Shown: positions 42,225 through 50,507 of the stretch, one piece after another
Position numbering within the stretch: position 1 is the first letter of the stretch
Layout of the letters: every line of letters begins with the position of its first letter
NCBI RefSeq assembly: GCF_042682915.1
Contig: NZ_JBHUIW010000011.1
Location: forward strand, 62,001 to 126,000
Direction: 5' to 3'
DNA from: Rhodoplanes azumiensis
GTDB lineage: Bacteria > Pseudomonadota > Alphaproteobacteria > Rhizobiales > Xanthobacteraceae
Length of the DNA: 64,000 nucleotides
Translations under genes and position numbers: made by a program
Notes under the pieces: generated by a model
What the model was told of the DNA's origin: nothing
What the model saw: the letters and a program-made list of their open reading frames with translations, nothing else
Database searches by the model: none

Positions 42225-42743
42225 TCACCACAGCCAGCCGCTGCGCTTCGGGCCGAGCTCGTCGATGCGGGCTTTCTGGGTCGCGTCGAGCGCGGCGTAG
42301 AAGGCGTCGAAGGCCGGGCGGACCAGGCGCAGCGCCTGGATCGCCGTGTCGAGCCGCTTCTCCATCATGGCGAGCTGCTCGGGCGCCGTCTGCAGGCGCG
42401 GCACCCGCTTCGGGCAGGCGGTCGCGAACAGGTCCGCCGCCTTGGCCGAGGCGGTCTTGAGGTCGTCGAGCGGCTTCTGCTGGGCCTCCGTCGGCTTGAT
42501 CACCCGCTCGATCCAGGTCACCCGCCACTGGGTGAGACCGATGGAGCGCGAATCGCACAGCCGGCGCATGCCACCGGTGCCGAGCGTGCCCGGGCCGGTC
42601 ATCACGCCGGGCAGCAGCACCATCCCGCGGGCGCCGCGCACCGGCTCCGGATAGGCGGGCGCCTGCGCCAGGGCCGGAGCCGCCGCCGCAAGGCCGAGCA
42701 AGCCGAGGCCGACCGCGAGACCGACGAGACGCTTCGTCGTCAT
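42225..42743 (-). CDS. Periplasmic LTXXQ-motif (Spy/CpxP-like) protein
   Basis: A 172-residue secreted protein. The signal peptide ends APALAQAP near residue 27. The helical part has the family pattern LDDLKTASAKAADLFATACP and, near the end, LDATQKARIDELG, a form of the LTxxQ repeat. Spy/CpxP relatives act as periplasmic chaperones or metal-stress sensors. The Cys pair (CDSRS and ATACP) could form a disulfide. The ATG has the very strong ribosome site AGGAGGTG. Confidence 0.78.
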   Translation of the reverse strand: MTTKRLVGLAVGLGLLGLAAAAPALAQAPAYPEPVRGARGMVLLPGVMTGPGTLGTGGMRRLCDSRSIGLTQWRVTWIERVIKPTEAQQKPLDDLKTASAKAADLFATACPKRVPRLQTAPEQLAMMEKRLDTAIQALRLVRPAFDAFYAALDATQKARIDELGPKRSGWLW

Positions 42744-43401
42744 GACACACCTCCTGCTTTTACGGTGACGAGTGTCGCGCGCACACGCGCGGCCATGTTG
42801 ACATGCGTCAAGGGGCGTCCTGATCAGGCGGTCGAGCCCGCTCGCCGGCGAGGCGCGACCTCTCCGAGCGTTGCCTCGGTCCCACCTTATGGGAAATGCG
42901 CCAGGACCGCGGCGACTCGGGAGATTTCTGGTTTTCCACGGACCCGGATCAGATCTCGTGCGTTACACCGACGGCCATGACGGCTGACTCTTTCCGCCAC
43001 CCTGAAGTGCCCGGCGAAGCCGGGCCTCGAAGGGCGACGGCATCGATCTCGGGCTTGCCCGAGATCGATGCCATTGAAGCCCAAGTCGGCAACACCGACT
43101 TGGGTGGCCGCGTCCTTCGAGGCTCGCTGCGCGAATACTCGCAGCGCGAGCACTCGCGGCGCGAGCACATCAGGCTGCGCGAGCACCTCGGGATGACGGG
43201 TCCAAGGTCCGGGGCCGTTGATGTTAACGGATCGCGCGGAAATCCGAACACGTCCTCACACCGATGCCCGTTCTCGGCGTGATGCTCTTCGACATTGCCG
43301 TGCGGCCGGAGCAGAAGGCGCGGGGTTCGTCGACGATCGAGGTTGCGAGGCCGGTGGGCCGAGGGATCCCGACGGGTACGGTCGCGCGGCGAGCAGGGTG
43401 C
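42744..43401. other. Repeat-rich intergenic region
   Basis: A 658-base gap between divergent genes; the central 200 bases are a mosaic palindromic repeat (42995-43200). The segment 43260-43400 stays open in the frame of the next gene but is not protein-like. Confidence 0.5.
42995..43200. repeat. Large mosaic palindromic element
   Basis: It starts CCACCCTGAAGTGCCCGGCG. A 16-bp perfect hairpin, GGCATCGATCTCGGGC/GCCCGAGATCGATGCC with a 2-base loop, spans 43039-43072. A second hairpin, CCCAAGTCGG/CCGACTTGGG, spans 43080-43104. Then CCTTCGAGGCTCGCTGCGCG is followed by several GCGCGAGCAC-type units (about 43127-43183) and CTCGGGATGACGGG closes it. The outer ends match the repeat common in Hyphomicrobiales intergenic DNA; the inner hairpins look like insertions. 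Confidence 0.75.
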
Positions 43402-44142
43402 ATGATGCGGAATCAGCGGGAACTGGACGATCTGTCGGTGCGCGCCGCCATGGCGACATGGCGTGCCGGCGAGGCGGCGTTCTCGGCCGAGATGCGAGCC
43501 GCCGCGGCGCTGACCCCGCGAACGTTCGATCGCTGGCTCGCCTTCCACGACCTCGCCGATCGCCTGCGCCCCGCTCAGCGCCGCCAGCTGCTCGCATTCC
43601 TCGACGACGTCGCGCGCCCGGCCTTTCGCAGTGCGGCGATGCCGACCTCCGAGGCGTTCGCGCGGCTCGACGAGATCAACTTCGACGCCGTGCGGGCCGG
43701 CATCACCACGGCCTCGCTGACGGGGCTGCTCACCCGCTTCGCCTGCGCCTGTGCACCCGCCGTCTACGCGCCGGCGACGCGACACGCGCGCCGCGGCATT
43801 CAGGCGATCGGGTACCGGCTGCCCGACATGAGCTACCGCAGCTACATGTTGGCCTTCATGAACGAGCACGCGCGCTTCGCCGATCGGGTGGCGACGATCG
43901 TGTTGTCGGCCGGCAGCGCGGCGGCGGAGCGGCCGGTGATGCCGCTCGATCTCCTGGTGATGCGGGCGCTCGACCGGCGGCTGATGCTGGCCGGCGGTTA
44001 TCCGCAGGAGTGGCTCGCCGCGGTGATCGCGTCGGCGGAGTCGGTCGTGGCGATGCCGCGACCGGTCCGGGCCGCCGGCGGCAGCCGCGGCGTCGCGCCG
44101 CCGACGGGGCACGACCTGCTGCCCGGCGAGACCGCCGGCTGA
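43402..44142 (+). CDS. Hypothetical protein, helical
   Basis: A 246-residue protein I do not recognise. It is mostly helical (ELDDLSVRAAMATWRAGEAAF, LTPRTFDRWLAFHDLADRLRP, RRQLLAFLDDVARPAF), with a CACAP segment near residue 115 and SYRSYMLAFMNEHARFADRV after it. No signal peptide or catalytic motif is clear. The start MMRNQRELDD at 43402 has AGGG upstream; the frame above it is Arg/Pro-rich. The C-terminal 25 residues are Gly/Pro-rich. It converges on the HAD phosphatase gene. Confidence 0.6.
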   Translation: MMRNQRELDDLSVRAAMATWRAGEAAFSAEMRAAAALTPRTFDRWLAFHDLADRLRPAQRRQLLAFLDDVARPAFRSAAMPTSEAFARLDEINFDAVRAGITTASLTGLLTRFACACAPAVYAPATRHARRGIQAIGYRLPDMSYRSYMLAFMNEHARFADRVATIVLSAGSAAAERPVMPLDLLVMRALDRRLMLAGGYPQEWLAAVIASAESVVAMPRPVRAAGGSRGVAPPTGHDLLPGETAG

Positions 44143-44160
44143 CGCCGGCGCCGTCCGGGC

Positions 44161-44862
44161 TCAGGTCTCGGAAGGGAGCACCGCGAGGCGCGCGTCGATC
44201 ACCTGCCGGATCAGTCCGGGGAGATCCGCCGGCCGCTCGCACAGCGTCAGGGCTTGCGCGGCCGTGAGCTCCTCGGCGCCGCCGAATCCCCAGGTCACGC
44301 CGATGCAGTCGAGGCCGTTGGCGCGCGCGCCGTTCACGTCGTGCTCGCGGTCGCCGACCATGATGCAGGTCTCGGGATCGATGTCCTCGGTGCCGAGGCA
44401 CATCGCGATGACGTCGGCCTTCTGGTCGATGCGGCCGTCCAGCGACGAGCCGTAGACGCGCTCGAAACGCGGCGCGAGGCCGAAGCGGGCGACGATCTTC
44501 TCGGCGAAGCCGACCAGCTTGGAGGTGGCGACGTAGAGGCGGAAGCCGTCGTCGGCGAGTGCCGCGACCGCCTCGGCCATGCCGGGATAGAGTCGGTTGT
44601 CGTAGAGGGCGCCGGCCGCGTAGTGGGTGCGGTAGTGCTGGAGCGCCGCCGCCGCCTTCTCGGGGTCGTCGAGCAGGAGCATGAAGCTCTCCCGCAGCGG
44701 CGGTCCGATGATCCAGGCGAGCGGCTCGCCGTCCGGCCACGGCTTGCCGACCTGCTCCAGCGCGAAGCGGAACGAGGCGTACACGCCGCCGGCCGGATCG
44801 CTGATGGTCCCGTCGAGGTCCAACAGCACGGTGCCGCGCGGGGCAGGGACGGACCCGCTCAT
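44161..44862 (-). CDS. HAD family hydrolase (phosphoglycolate phosphatase-like)
   Basis: A 233-residue HAD phosphatase. Motif I is VLLDLDGTISD near residue 14, motif II VATSKLVGFAEK, and motif III/IV CIMVGDREHDVNGARANGLD, which holds the acidic pair. The cap domain (about 20-85) is helical, as in phosphoglycolate phosphatase and 5'-nucleotidase relatives. The ATG at 44862 lies 46 bases after the pyrE end, so it is the last gene of the pyr operon. It may dephosphorylate a nucleotide or clear phosphoglycolate; the substrate is not fixed by the sequence. Confidence 0.85.
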   Translation of the reverse strand: MSGSVPAPRGTVLLDLDGTISDPAGGVYASFRFALEQVGKPWPDGEPLAWIIGPPLRESFMLLLDDPEKAAAALQHYRTHYAAGALYDNRLYPGMAEAVAALADDGFRLYVATSKLVGFAEKIVARFGLAPRFERVYGSSLDGRIDQKADVIAMCLGTEDIDPETCIMVGDREHDVNGARANGLDCIGVTWGFGGAEELTAAQALTLCERPADLPGLIRQVIDARLAVLPSET

Positions 44863-44908
44863 GCGGGTCGCCCGGACGGTGCGGCGATCATCGCCTGGGT
44901 CAAGGCGC

Positions 44909-45667
44909 TCACGCCGCGGCGCTGGCGCCGGAGGCGGGGCCACCCGCGCCGGTGCCGACCTTCTCCGGATCGCTGTCGAAGTTGGAGATGCCGCCGTGCG
45001 CGGCCGACCACTCCGACGGTCCTTCGAGGAACGCCTTCACCTCGCGCAGCACGCCGGGATCGAAATGGCCGCTGGCGGTGGCGACCTCCAGCACGTCGCG
45101 CCAGGTGGCGAGGTGATGCAGCTCGACGCCGAGGTCGCGCATGTTGCCCGACACCATCGGGAAGATGTCGTAGTAGAACAGCACGAAGCAGTGGTCGACC
45201 GTGGCGCCGGCCTTGCGGAGCGCGTTGCAGAAATTCACCTTGCTGCGCCCGTCGGTGGCCAGATCCTCGACCAGCAGGGTGCGCGAGCCCGGCACAACCT
45301 CGCCCTCGATCTGGGCGTTGCGGCCGAAGCCCTTCGCCTTCTTGCGGATGTACTGCATCGGCAGCATCAGCTTGTCGGCGATCCAGGCGGCGAATGGGAT
45401 ACCGGCGGTCTCGCCGCCCGCGATGTTGTCGATCGACTCGTAGCCGACCTCGGTGAGGATCGTGGAGGCCGCGAAGTCCATCAAGGCGGAGCGCAGCCGC
45501 GGATAGGAGATGATCTTGCGGCAGTCGACGTAGACCGGGCTCGCCCACCCCGACGTGAACACGAAGGGCTGCGCCGCATTGAACTGGATCGCCTTGATCT
45601 CCAGCAGCATCTTGGCGGTCTGCTGGGCGATCACGCGTTTCTCGGTCGGGGGGGAAAACGTGCTCAC
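44909..45667 (-). CDS. pyrE: Orotate phosphoribosyltransferase
   Basis: A 252-residue enzyme that joins orotate to PRPP, giving OMP. The PRPP-binding motif is TLLVEDLATDGRSKVNF (near residue 120). The N-terminal domain has IKAIQFNAAQPFVFTSGWASPVYVDCRKIISYP, and IDNIAGGETAGIPFAAWIADKL is typical of the long alphaproteobacterial form. The GTG at 45667 has GGAGG five bases upstream and is preferred over the ATG at 45694. A Gly/Ala-rich tail ends the protein. It follows the M20 hydrolase in the pyr operon. Confidence 0.92.
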   Translation of the reverse strand: MSTFSPPTEKRVIAQQTAKMLLEIKAIQFNAAQPFVFTSGWASPVYVDCRKIISYPRLRSALMDFAASTILTEVGYESIDNIAGGETAGIPFAAWIADKLMLPMQYIRKKAKGFGRNAQIEGEVVPGSRTLLVEDLATDGRSKVNFCNALRKAGATVDHCFVLFYYDIFPMVSGNMRDLGVELHHLATWRDVLEVATASGHFDPGVLREVKAFLEGPSEWSAAHGGISNFDSDPEKVGTGAGGPASGASAAA

Positions 45668-45954
45668 GGGGTCCTCCGTCTCTGGCACCGTCATGAGCCG
45701 CGCGCGAAAACCGCCGGTCAGCCGTGGCTGCCGGCGTCGAGTTCAGTCTCGAGCATGAGCGCGACTCGGCTCTTATCGCGCCATGCGCCGGGCCGGTCAA
45801 GCGACTCGGCCCCTTCAGGAATTCCGGTTTCCCCAAGTTCTCCAAACAGCTTCGCGAGACGTGGCGGCGCCGCAGGGCGGCTCCGCGGCATCGCCGGCGG
45901 CATCGGCGACGGCCGCCGCCCTCCGCGCCGCAACCGATGGTCGGCCGGGTGCGG

Positions 45955-47238
45955 TCACGGCCCTTCGACCGCGAAGGCGTGCATCAGCTCGACGCCCTGT
46001 ATGAAGTCGTCGAGGTCCAGGGCCTCGGCCGGATTGTGCGAGCCGTTGGCGTTGCGCACGAAGATCATGGCCGAGGGGATGCCGGCATTGGCGAACACGG
46101 CGGCGTCGTGGCCGGCCCCGGAAGCGAGCGTCTCGGTCGGCAGGCCGAGCTTCTCGGACGCCGCGACGAGCTTTCGCACCAGCGCCTCGTCCATGCGGGC
46201 GGGCTCGGCGTAGACGCGGTCGTCGAACTCGAACTTGACGTGGCGCAGGTCGGAGACGGCGCGGCACTCCGAGCGGAACAGCTCGTAGAACGCCTCCAGC
46301 GTCTCGAAGCTCTGGCTGCGCACCTCGAACGAGAAGGTGACCTCGCCGGGGATGCGGCTGATCGCGTGCTCGTTCGGATCGGTGCCGATCACGCCGGCCG
46401 TGACGACGAGGTCGAGGCCGCGCTCCAGGAGCCGCATCCAGTGCTCGTCGAGCCGCATGAGCAGATCGGCGACCGCGAACACGGCGTCGCGGCGCAACCA
46501 GCGCGGCACCGTGCCGGAATGGCCCGCCTCGCCGCGGCACATGATCGCGCGGTGGCGCAGGTTGCCGCGGATGCCGGTCACCACCGCGGTGGGAAATTTT
46601 CGCGCGAGCATCACCGGGCCTTGCTCGATGTGCAGCTCCACGAAGGCCCGGATCGTCGCCGGGTCGATCATCCGCTGTCCCGCCGCGGCCGCCTCGACGT
46701 CGATGCCGGCGGCTTGGAGCGTCTCGCGCAGCGTGCGGCCGGTGCCGCGGCGCTTCGCCTCCATGTCCTTCGGATCGAGCGTGCCGAACAGGAGGCGCGA
46801 GCCGATATTGGCGCGGCCGTAGAAGGCGCTCTCCTCGCCGCGCAGCACCATGGCGCGCACCGGCACGGGCGGACGTGTGCCGTCGGCCGCGATGCGGATC
46901 AGCGTGAGCAGGGCCGCGACGACGCCGGCGCCGCCGTCGAAATTGCCGCCCTGCGGCACCGAGTCGGCATGCGAGGCGAGCAGCAGCGCCGGCTTGGTGC
47001 CGTCGTCGCCGGGAAGCGACACGATCATGTTCTGGGCGGCGTCGGTCTTCACCTTGAGGCCGTGCCGCTCGGCGGTCTCGCGAAAGATCGCGATCGCGGC
47101 GTTCTCGCCGGCGTCGTAGCACTCGCGCGTGATGCCGACACCGTCGAACGACGCCTCGCGCAGGGCGTCGAACAGGTCGCGCGCGATGTCGCGCAGGCGG
47201 AGCGGCTCGGGCAGGCGGACCACGGCGGCGTCACTCAT
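45955..47238 (-). CDS. M20 family amidohydrolase (allantoate amidohydrolase/beta-ureidopropionase-like)
   Basis: A 427-residue binuclear zinc hydrolase of the N-carbamoyl-amino-acid/allantoate family. Metal ligands are seen in LLLASHADSVPQGGNFDGGAG (His, Asp) near residue 92, RGEESAFYGRANIGSRL, and ELHIEQGPVM. The dimerisation segment RGEAGHSGTVPRWLRRDA and the C-terminal SGAGHDAAVFANAGIPSAMIFV with the last His are present. Relatives split N-carbamoyl-beta-alanine, allantoate or N-carbamoyl amino acids. It sits between pyrD and pyrE, 41 bases after pyrD's end, so a role in pyrimidine metabolism is likely. Confidence 0.85.
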   Translation of the reverse strand: MSDAAVVRLPEPLRLRDIARDLFDALREASFDGVGITRECYDAGENAAIAIFRETAERHGLKVKTDAAQNMIVSLPGDDGTKPALLLASHADSVPQGGNFDGGAGVVAALLTLIRIAADGTRPPVPVRAMVLRGEESAFYGRANIGSRLLFGTLDPKDMEAKRRGTGRTLRETLQAAGIDVEAAAAGQRMIDPATIRAFVELHIEQGPVMLARKFPTAVVTGIRGNLRHRAIMCRGEAGHSGTVPRWLRRDAVFAVADLLMRLDEHWMRLLERGLDLVVTAGVIGTDPNEHAISRIPGEVTFSFEVRSQSFETLEAFYELFRSECRAVSDLRHVKFEFDDRVYAEPARMDEALVRKLVAASEKLGLPTETLASGAGHDAAVFANAGIPSAMIFVRNANGSHNPAEALDLDDFIQGVELMHAFAVEGP

Positions 47239-47279
47239 GGGACGATCTCGCTACGATACTCTGGTTGCGGCGGTCGTGA

Positions 47280-48284
47280 TCACGAGGCGGCCTCGTGGGT
47301 GTCGACCGTCAGATCCGCGTCGTGGATCGCGCCGGTGAGCGCGGCGACGCGCGGGAATCCTTTTCGCCGGCAGTAGTCGACGAGGCCGTGGATCACGGTG
47401 AGCATCGCGGTCGGGCGCACGAAGGTGGCGGTGCCGACCTGGACGGCGGTGGCGCCGGCCAGCATGAACTCGACCGCGTCGGCGGCCGTCGCGATGCCGC
47501 CACAGCCGATCACCGGGATTTTGACGGCGCGGGCGCATTGCCACACCATCCGCACCGCGATCGGCTTGATGGCGGGACCGGAGAGCCCGCCCATCACGTT
47601 GCCGAGCCGCGGCCGCATCGTCTCGATGTCGATCGACATGGCGAGGATCGTGTTGGCGACCACGACGGCGTCGGCGCCGGCCGCCTCGGCGGCGCGGGCG
47701 ACGCTCGCGATATCGCCCGTGTTGGGCGACAGCTTCACCCACAGCGGCAGCGCCGTGGCGCGCCGCATCTTCTCGACCACCAGCGCGGTCGGGCGCGGGT
47801 CCATGGCGAAGGCCTTGCCGTCCTCCTCGATGTTCGGGCACGAGATGTTCGCCTCGATCGCGGCGACGCCCGGCACGTCGACGTGTTTCACCGCGTCGGC
47901 GAAGGCGTCGGCCGAGAGCGCCGAGACGCTGACGACCAGCGGGGTCGGCACGCCGCGATAGAGCGGCAGCGTCTCCTCGACGAAGTGATCGAGCCCCTTG
48001 CTCGGGATGCCGATCGAATTGAGCATGCCCTGGCCGACCTCGCAGACGCGCGGCGTCGGGTTGCCGCCGCGCAGCTGCGGCGTCACGGTCTTCGTCACCA
48101 GCGCGCCGAGCGCCTCGAACGGCACGATCGCGCCGAGATTCTCGGCGAAGGTGCCGGACGCCGGCATCACGGCGTTGCGCAGCGTCAGGCTGCCGATGCG
48201 GACCGTCTGGTCGATCGTCTGGCCGGCGGCGATGCCTGTCGTCCCGCCCGGACCGGCGCCGTGGGGTGAGGCCGGGCCTACCAT
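47280..48284 (-). CDS. pyrD: Dihydroorotate dehydrogenase, catalytic subunit (class 1B)
   Basis: A 334-residue FMN enzyme that oxidises dihydroorotate to orotate. The class-1 pattern is TLRNAVMPASGTFAENLG, KTVTPQLRGGNPTPRVCEV, and GMLNSIGIPSKGLDHF. The active-site region has AIEANISCPNIEEDGKAF, where the Cys acts as base in class 1 enzymes. LSPNTGDIASVARAAEAAGAD and VIGCGGIATAADAVEFMLAGATAVQVGTA form the FMN phosphate site. The ATG overlaps the pyrK stop by seven bases. Presence of pyrK makes NAD the electron acceptor. Confidence 0.9.
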   Translation of the reverse strand: MVGPASPHGAGPGGTTGIAAGQTIDQTVRIGSLTLRNAVMPASGTFAENLGAIVPFEALGALVTKTVTPQLRGGNPTPRVCEVGQGMLNSIGIPSKGLDHFVEETLPLYRGVPTPLVVSVSALSADAFADAVKHVDVPGVAAIEANISCPNIEEDGKAFAMDPRPTALVVEKMRRATALPLWVKLSPNTGDIASVARAAEAAGADAVVVANTILAMSIDIETMRPRLGNVMGGLSGPAIKPIAVRMVWQCARAVKIPVIGCGGIATAADAVEFMLAGATAVQVGTATFVRPTAMLTVIHGLVDYCRRKGFPRVAALTGAIHDADLTVDTHEAAS

Positions 48285-49255
48285 GACATCGCCTCGGCGA
48301 GCGGGAACACCGGCCCCTCGGTGCAGACGCGGCGCGCCTCGACGGTGCCGTCGACCGAGAAGTTGCGCACGCAGCAGAAGCACATGCCGAGCCCGCAGGC
48401 CATCTGCTGCTCGAGCGCGACCTCGCCCGGAATGTTCAGCTCGCGGCCGACGCGCTGCATCGTGAGCATCAGCCGGTTGGAGCCGCAGGTGTAGAACGCA
48501 TCGGCGCGCCCCGCCGCGACGGCCTCGCGCAGGATCGCCTCGACATTCGCCGGATCGCTCGACCCGTCGGTGTCGAGCACGATGCGCACCGCCGCGCCGA
48601 CCGCGGCGAAGCGCTCCGCCGACATCACGGTCGCGGGGCTGCGGGCCGACAGGATCGCCGTGACGCCGACGCCCTGCGCGGCCGCCGCCTCGGCGAGCGG
48701 CGCGAGCGTGGCGAGCCCGACGCCGCGGCCGAGCACGACGATGTGCTTCGCGCTCTCCGGAATCGAGAAGCCGACGCCGAGCGGGCCGAGCAGCCGCATG
48801 GTGCGGCCGACCTTGATCGAGGCGAGCGCCCGGGTGCCGACGCCCGTGACCTTGTAGAGGAACTCGACGCGGCCGCGCGCCGGGTCGGCGCCGTAGAGGC
48901 TCATCGGCCGGCGCAGGAACGGCTTGTCCTCGGCCGTGTGCGGGCATTCGAGATTGAAGAACTGGCCGGCCTTGGCGAGCGGCGCCGGGTCGGGCGCCTC
49001 CAGCACGAGGTGGCGGTATTCGTCGTTCAGCCAGACATGCGACACCACGACGCCGAGCACGTCGGCGACCGGGGGCGGCGCCGGCACGGGCGCCGCATGC
49101 GGATCGGGGGCGGTCTGCACACTCGATCCTGCCGTGCCGGACGGAGCTCCGCCAGTCCCTTGCGGCGTGCCGCCATGCGGGCCGCTCGCGTGCGGTCCGA
49201 TCGTCGGCGGACCGGCGGCGGGTCGGATCGGCGGGAAGCTGATCGTCTGGCCCAT
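48278..49255 (-). CDS. pyrK: Dihydroorotate dehydrogenase electron-transfer subunit
   Basis: A 325-residue FAD/[2Fe-2S] protein that passes electrons from PyrD to NAD. The N-terminal 60 residues are a Pro/Gly/Ala-rich extension not seen in typical PyrK. The FAD domain has QFFNLECPHTAEDKPFLRRPMSLYG, and the NAD domain HIVVLGRGVGLATLAPLAEAA. The C-terminal cluster ligands lie in QQMACGLGMCFCCVRNF and a last Cys in RRVCTEGPVF. Its ATG at 49255 starts the operon pyrK-pyrD-M20-pyrE-HAD. Confidence 0.87.
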   Translation of the reverse strand: MGQTISFPPIRPAAGPPTIGPHASGPHGGTPQGTGGAPSGTAGSSVQTAPDPHAAPVPAPPPVADVLGVVVSHVWLNDEYRHLVLEAPDPAPLAKAGQFFNLECPHTAEDKPFLRRPMSLYGADPARGRVEFLYKVTGVGTRALASIKVGRTMRLLGPLGVGFSIPESAKHIVVLGRGVGLATLAPLAEAAAAQGVGVTAILSARSPATVMSAERFAAVGAAVRIVLDTDGSSDPANVEAILREAVAAGRADAFYTCGSNRLMLTMQRVGRELNIPGEVALEQQMACGLGMCFCCVRNFSVDGTVEARRVCTEGPVFPLAEAMSW

Positions 49256-49610
49256 GGCGCCCTTTCTGATCGGCTGCGGCGGTCGCGAGGCGGGCCGGGC
49301 CGAATCGTTTCGGCCGCCGCGGACCGGTGAATCTCACCGTCGCCGCAGGTCGGCCGACCGTCTAATTTCTGAGACTATCGCAGCGAGCGGTCGCGTTGTC
49401 AATCGGGGGCGCGACGCGCCGGAAATTTGTGACGGTAAAACAACGTTGTCGTGAATCGTCGGTGACACGACGCCGGTTTTCAGCGGAGCCGATGCCGACG
49501 TTCGAACGATCGAAATCTCTTTTTTTCTCCTCTTGTTGTGGTATCAACGGTGGTTTCTTCTCCGGGGGCGCCGTCGGCGCCCGCGCGTGCATTCGAGGGA
49601 GGGAACGCTC
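49256..49610. other. Gap upstream of pyrK and the small divergent gene
   Basis: A 355-base stretch, less GC-rich than the rest, between divergent genes. It contains CTCTTTTTTTCTCC at about 49515 and several AAATT segments. It must hold promoters for both genes, but no convincing box pair was found. Confidence 0.4.
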
Positions 49611-49916
49611 TTGGACGACCTGCTCACCTGGCTGAAGGCCCAGCACAACGGCCTTCGGACCTACAAGGATTTCCAGCAGAGGGTGCTGAACCTCGCCGGC
49701 TCCGATCGCGAGCACGTGGCGCTCTATCAGATCCTCGCGCTGCTGGTCGGCCGCTTCATCGATTCCTACGAGGAGCATCCGCTGACCGGCGACGTCGCCG
49801 ACCAGGCCTTCGATCATCTCATCGAGATCACCGAGAAGGCGACCGCCTCTCTCGGGGCGGCGCCGGCCGACCAGCTCGCGACCCTCAACGCCATCGCGGC
49901 CGCCGATCTCGGTTGA
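49611..49916 (+). CDS. Hypothetical protein, small and acidic-helical
   Basis: A 101-residue protein without a family I can name. It reads LDDLLTWLKAQHNGLRTYKDF, then NLAGSDREHVALYQILALLVGRFIDSYEEHPL and QAFDHLIEITEKATASLG, and looks like a helical bundle. The TTG start at 49611 is chosen because GGAGGG lies seven bases upstream; earlier codons in the frame are Arg-rich. No signal peptide is present. It is divergent from the pyr operon. Confidence 0.6.
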   Translation: MDDLLTWLKAQHNGLRTYKDFQQRVLNLAGSDREHVALYQILALLVGRFIDSYEEHPLTGDVADQAFDHLIEITEKATASLGAAPADQLATLNAIAAADLG

Positions 49917-50507
49917 CCGGTTCGGTGACGCGCCGGCACCGGCCGGCCGCGCCCGATCCGCCACCGCCCTCATGCTCGGCACGAAAAGTGTGCCCGCGCG
50001 GGCACTGTTTCGAACCGATCTCGTGGCCGGAGCCCGGCGCCCCGGCCCTGTCCGACGTGACGGCCGGAAGCGTCGCGGTGATCCGCGGCGTGCGCACCGG
50101 GGCGCCACGTCGGGGCCATCCGCGGCGCGAGGCCGAGCCCGACGGGCCGGCGCGTCTGGCCGACCTCACGGCCGCGGGGCGCCCTCGCGGCCGACGGATC
50201 AGCCGCGCGTCGCATGATGGTCGAGGCTGCACGCCGCTCGCGCGTGTCGATCCCGAATGTCGATCTGGCGGAGCGCCGAAGCGGCGGCGGTCGCAATCGC
50301 GAGCGCATGCCCCGCGACGCGGCGCACTCGTCACGATCACGCCTGCCGAGGGGCAGGAAATCGGTGACCGCCAACTCCAGATCCGTGCCGGATCCTGGCA
50401 GGTCAGACCCGCGGTCCGACGGAAAACCGTCCTGTTTGACACGGTTTCTGCCGTAGTCTAAATTTTGATACAGCCTCCGTCCCGCATTCGAGTAAAGAGA
50501 GAGCCCC
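49917..50507. other. GC-rich gap ending in the TRAP promoter
   Basis: A 591-base gap. The first 500 bases are very GC-rich with no recognisable protein in any frame. The last 75 bases turn AT-rich and contain the promoter of the TRAP operon. Confidence 0.5.
50436..50464 (+). promoter_or_regulatory. Sigma-70 promoter of the TRAP operon
   Basis: TTGACA at 50436-50441 and TAAATT at 50459-50464 with a 17-bp spacer. The -35 is perfect and the -10 near-consensus, unusually good for such a GC-rich genome, so a repressor is likely; the XRE gene at the end of the cluster is a candidate. Confidence 0.75.

Noticed and set aside
41844..42980. A long plus-strand frame in the porin-LTXXQ gap
   Set aside because: It is antisense to the LTXXQ gene over half its length, and the rest lacks a ribosome site and protein-like composition.
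49499..49530. T-run CTCTTTTTTTCTCC as an intrinsic terminator
   Set aside because: Only a weak TTCGAACGATCGAA stem lies before it, and no gene on the plus strand ends nearby.
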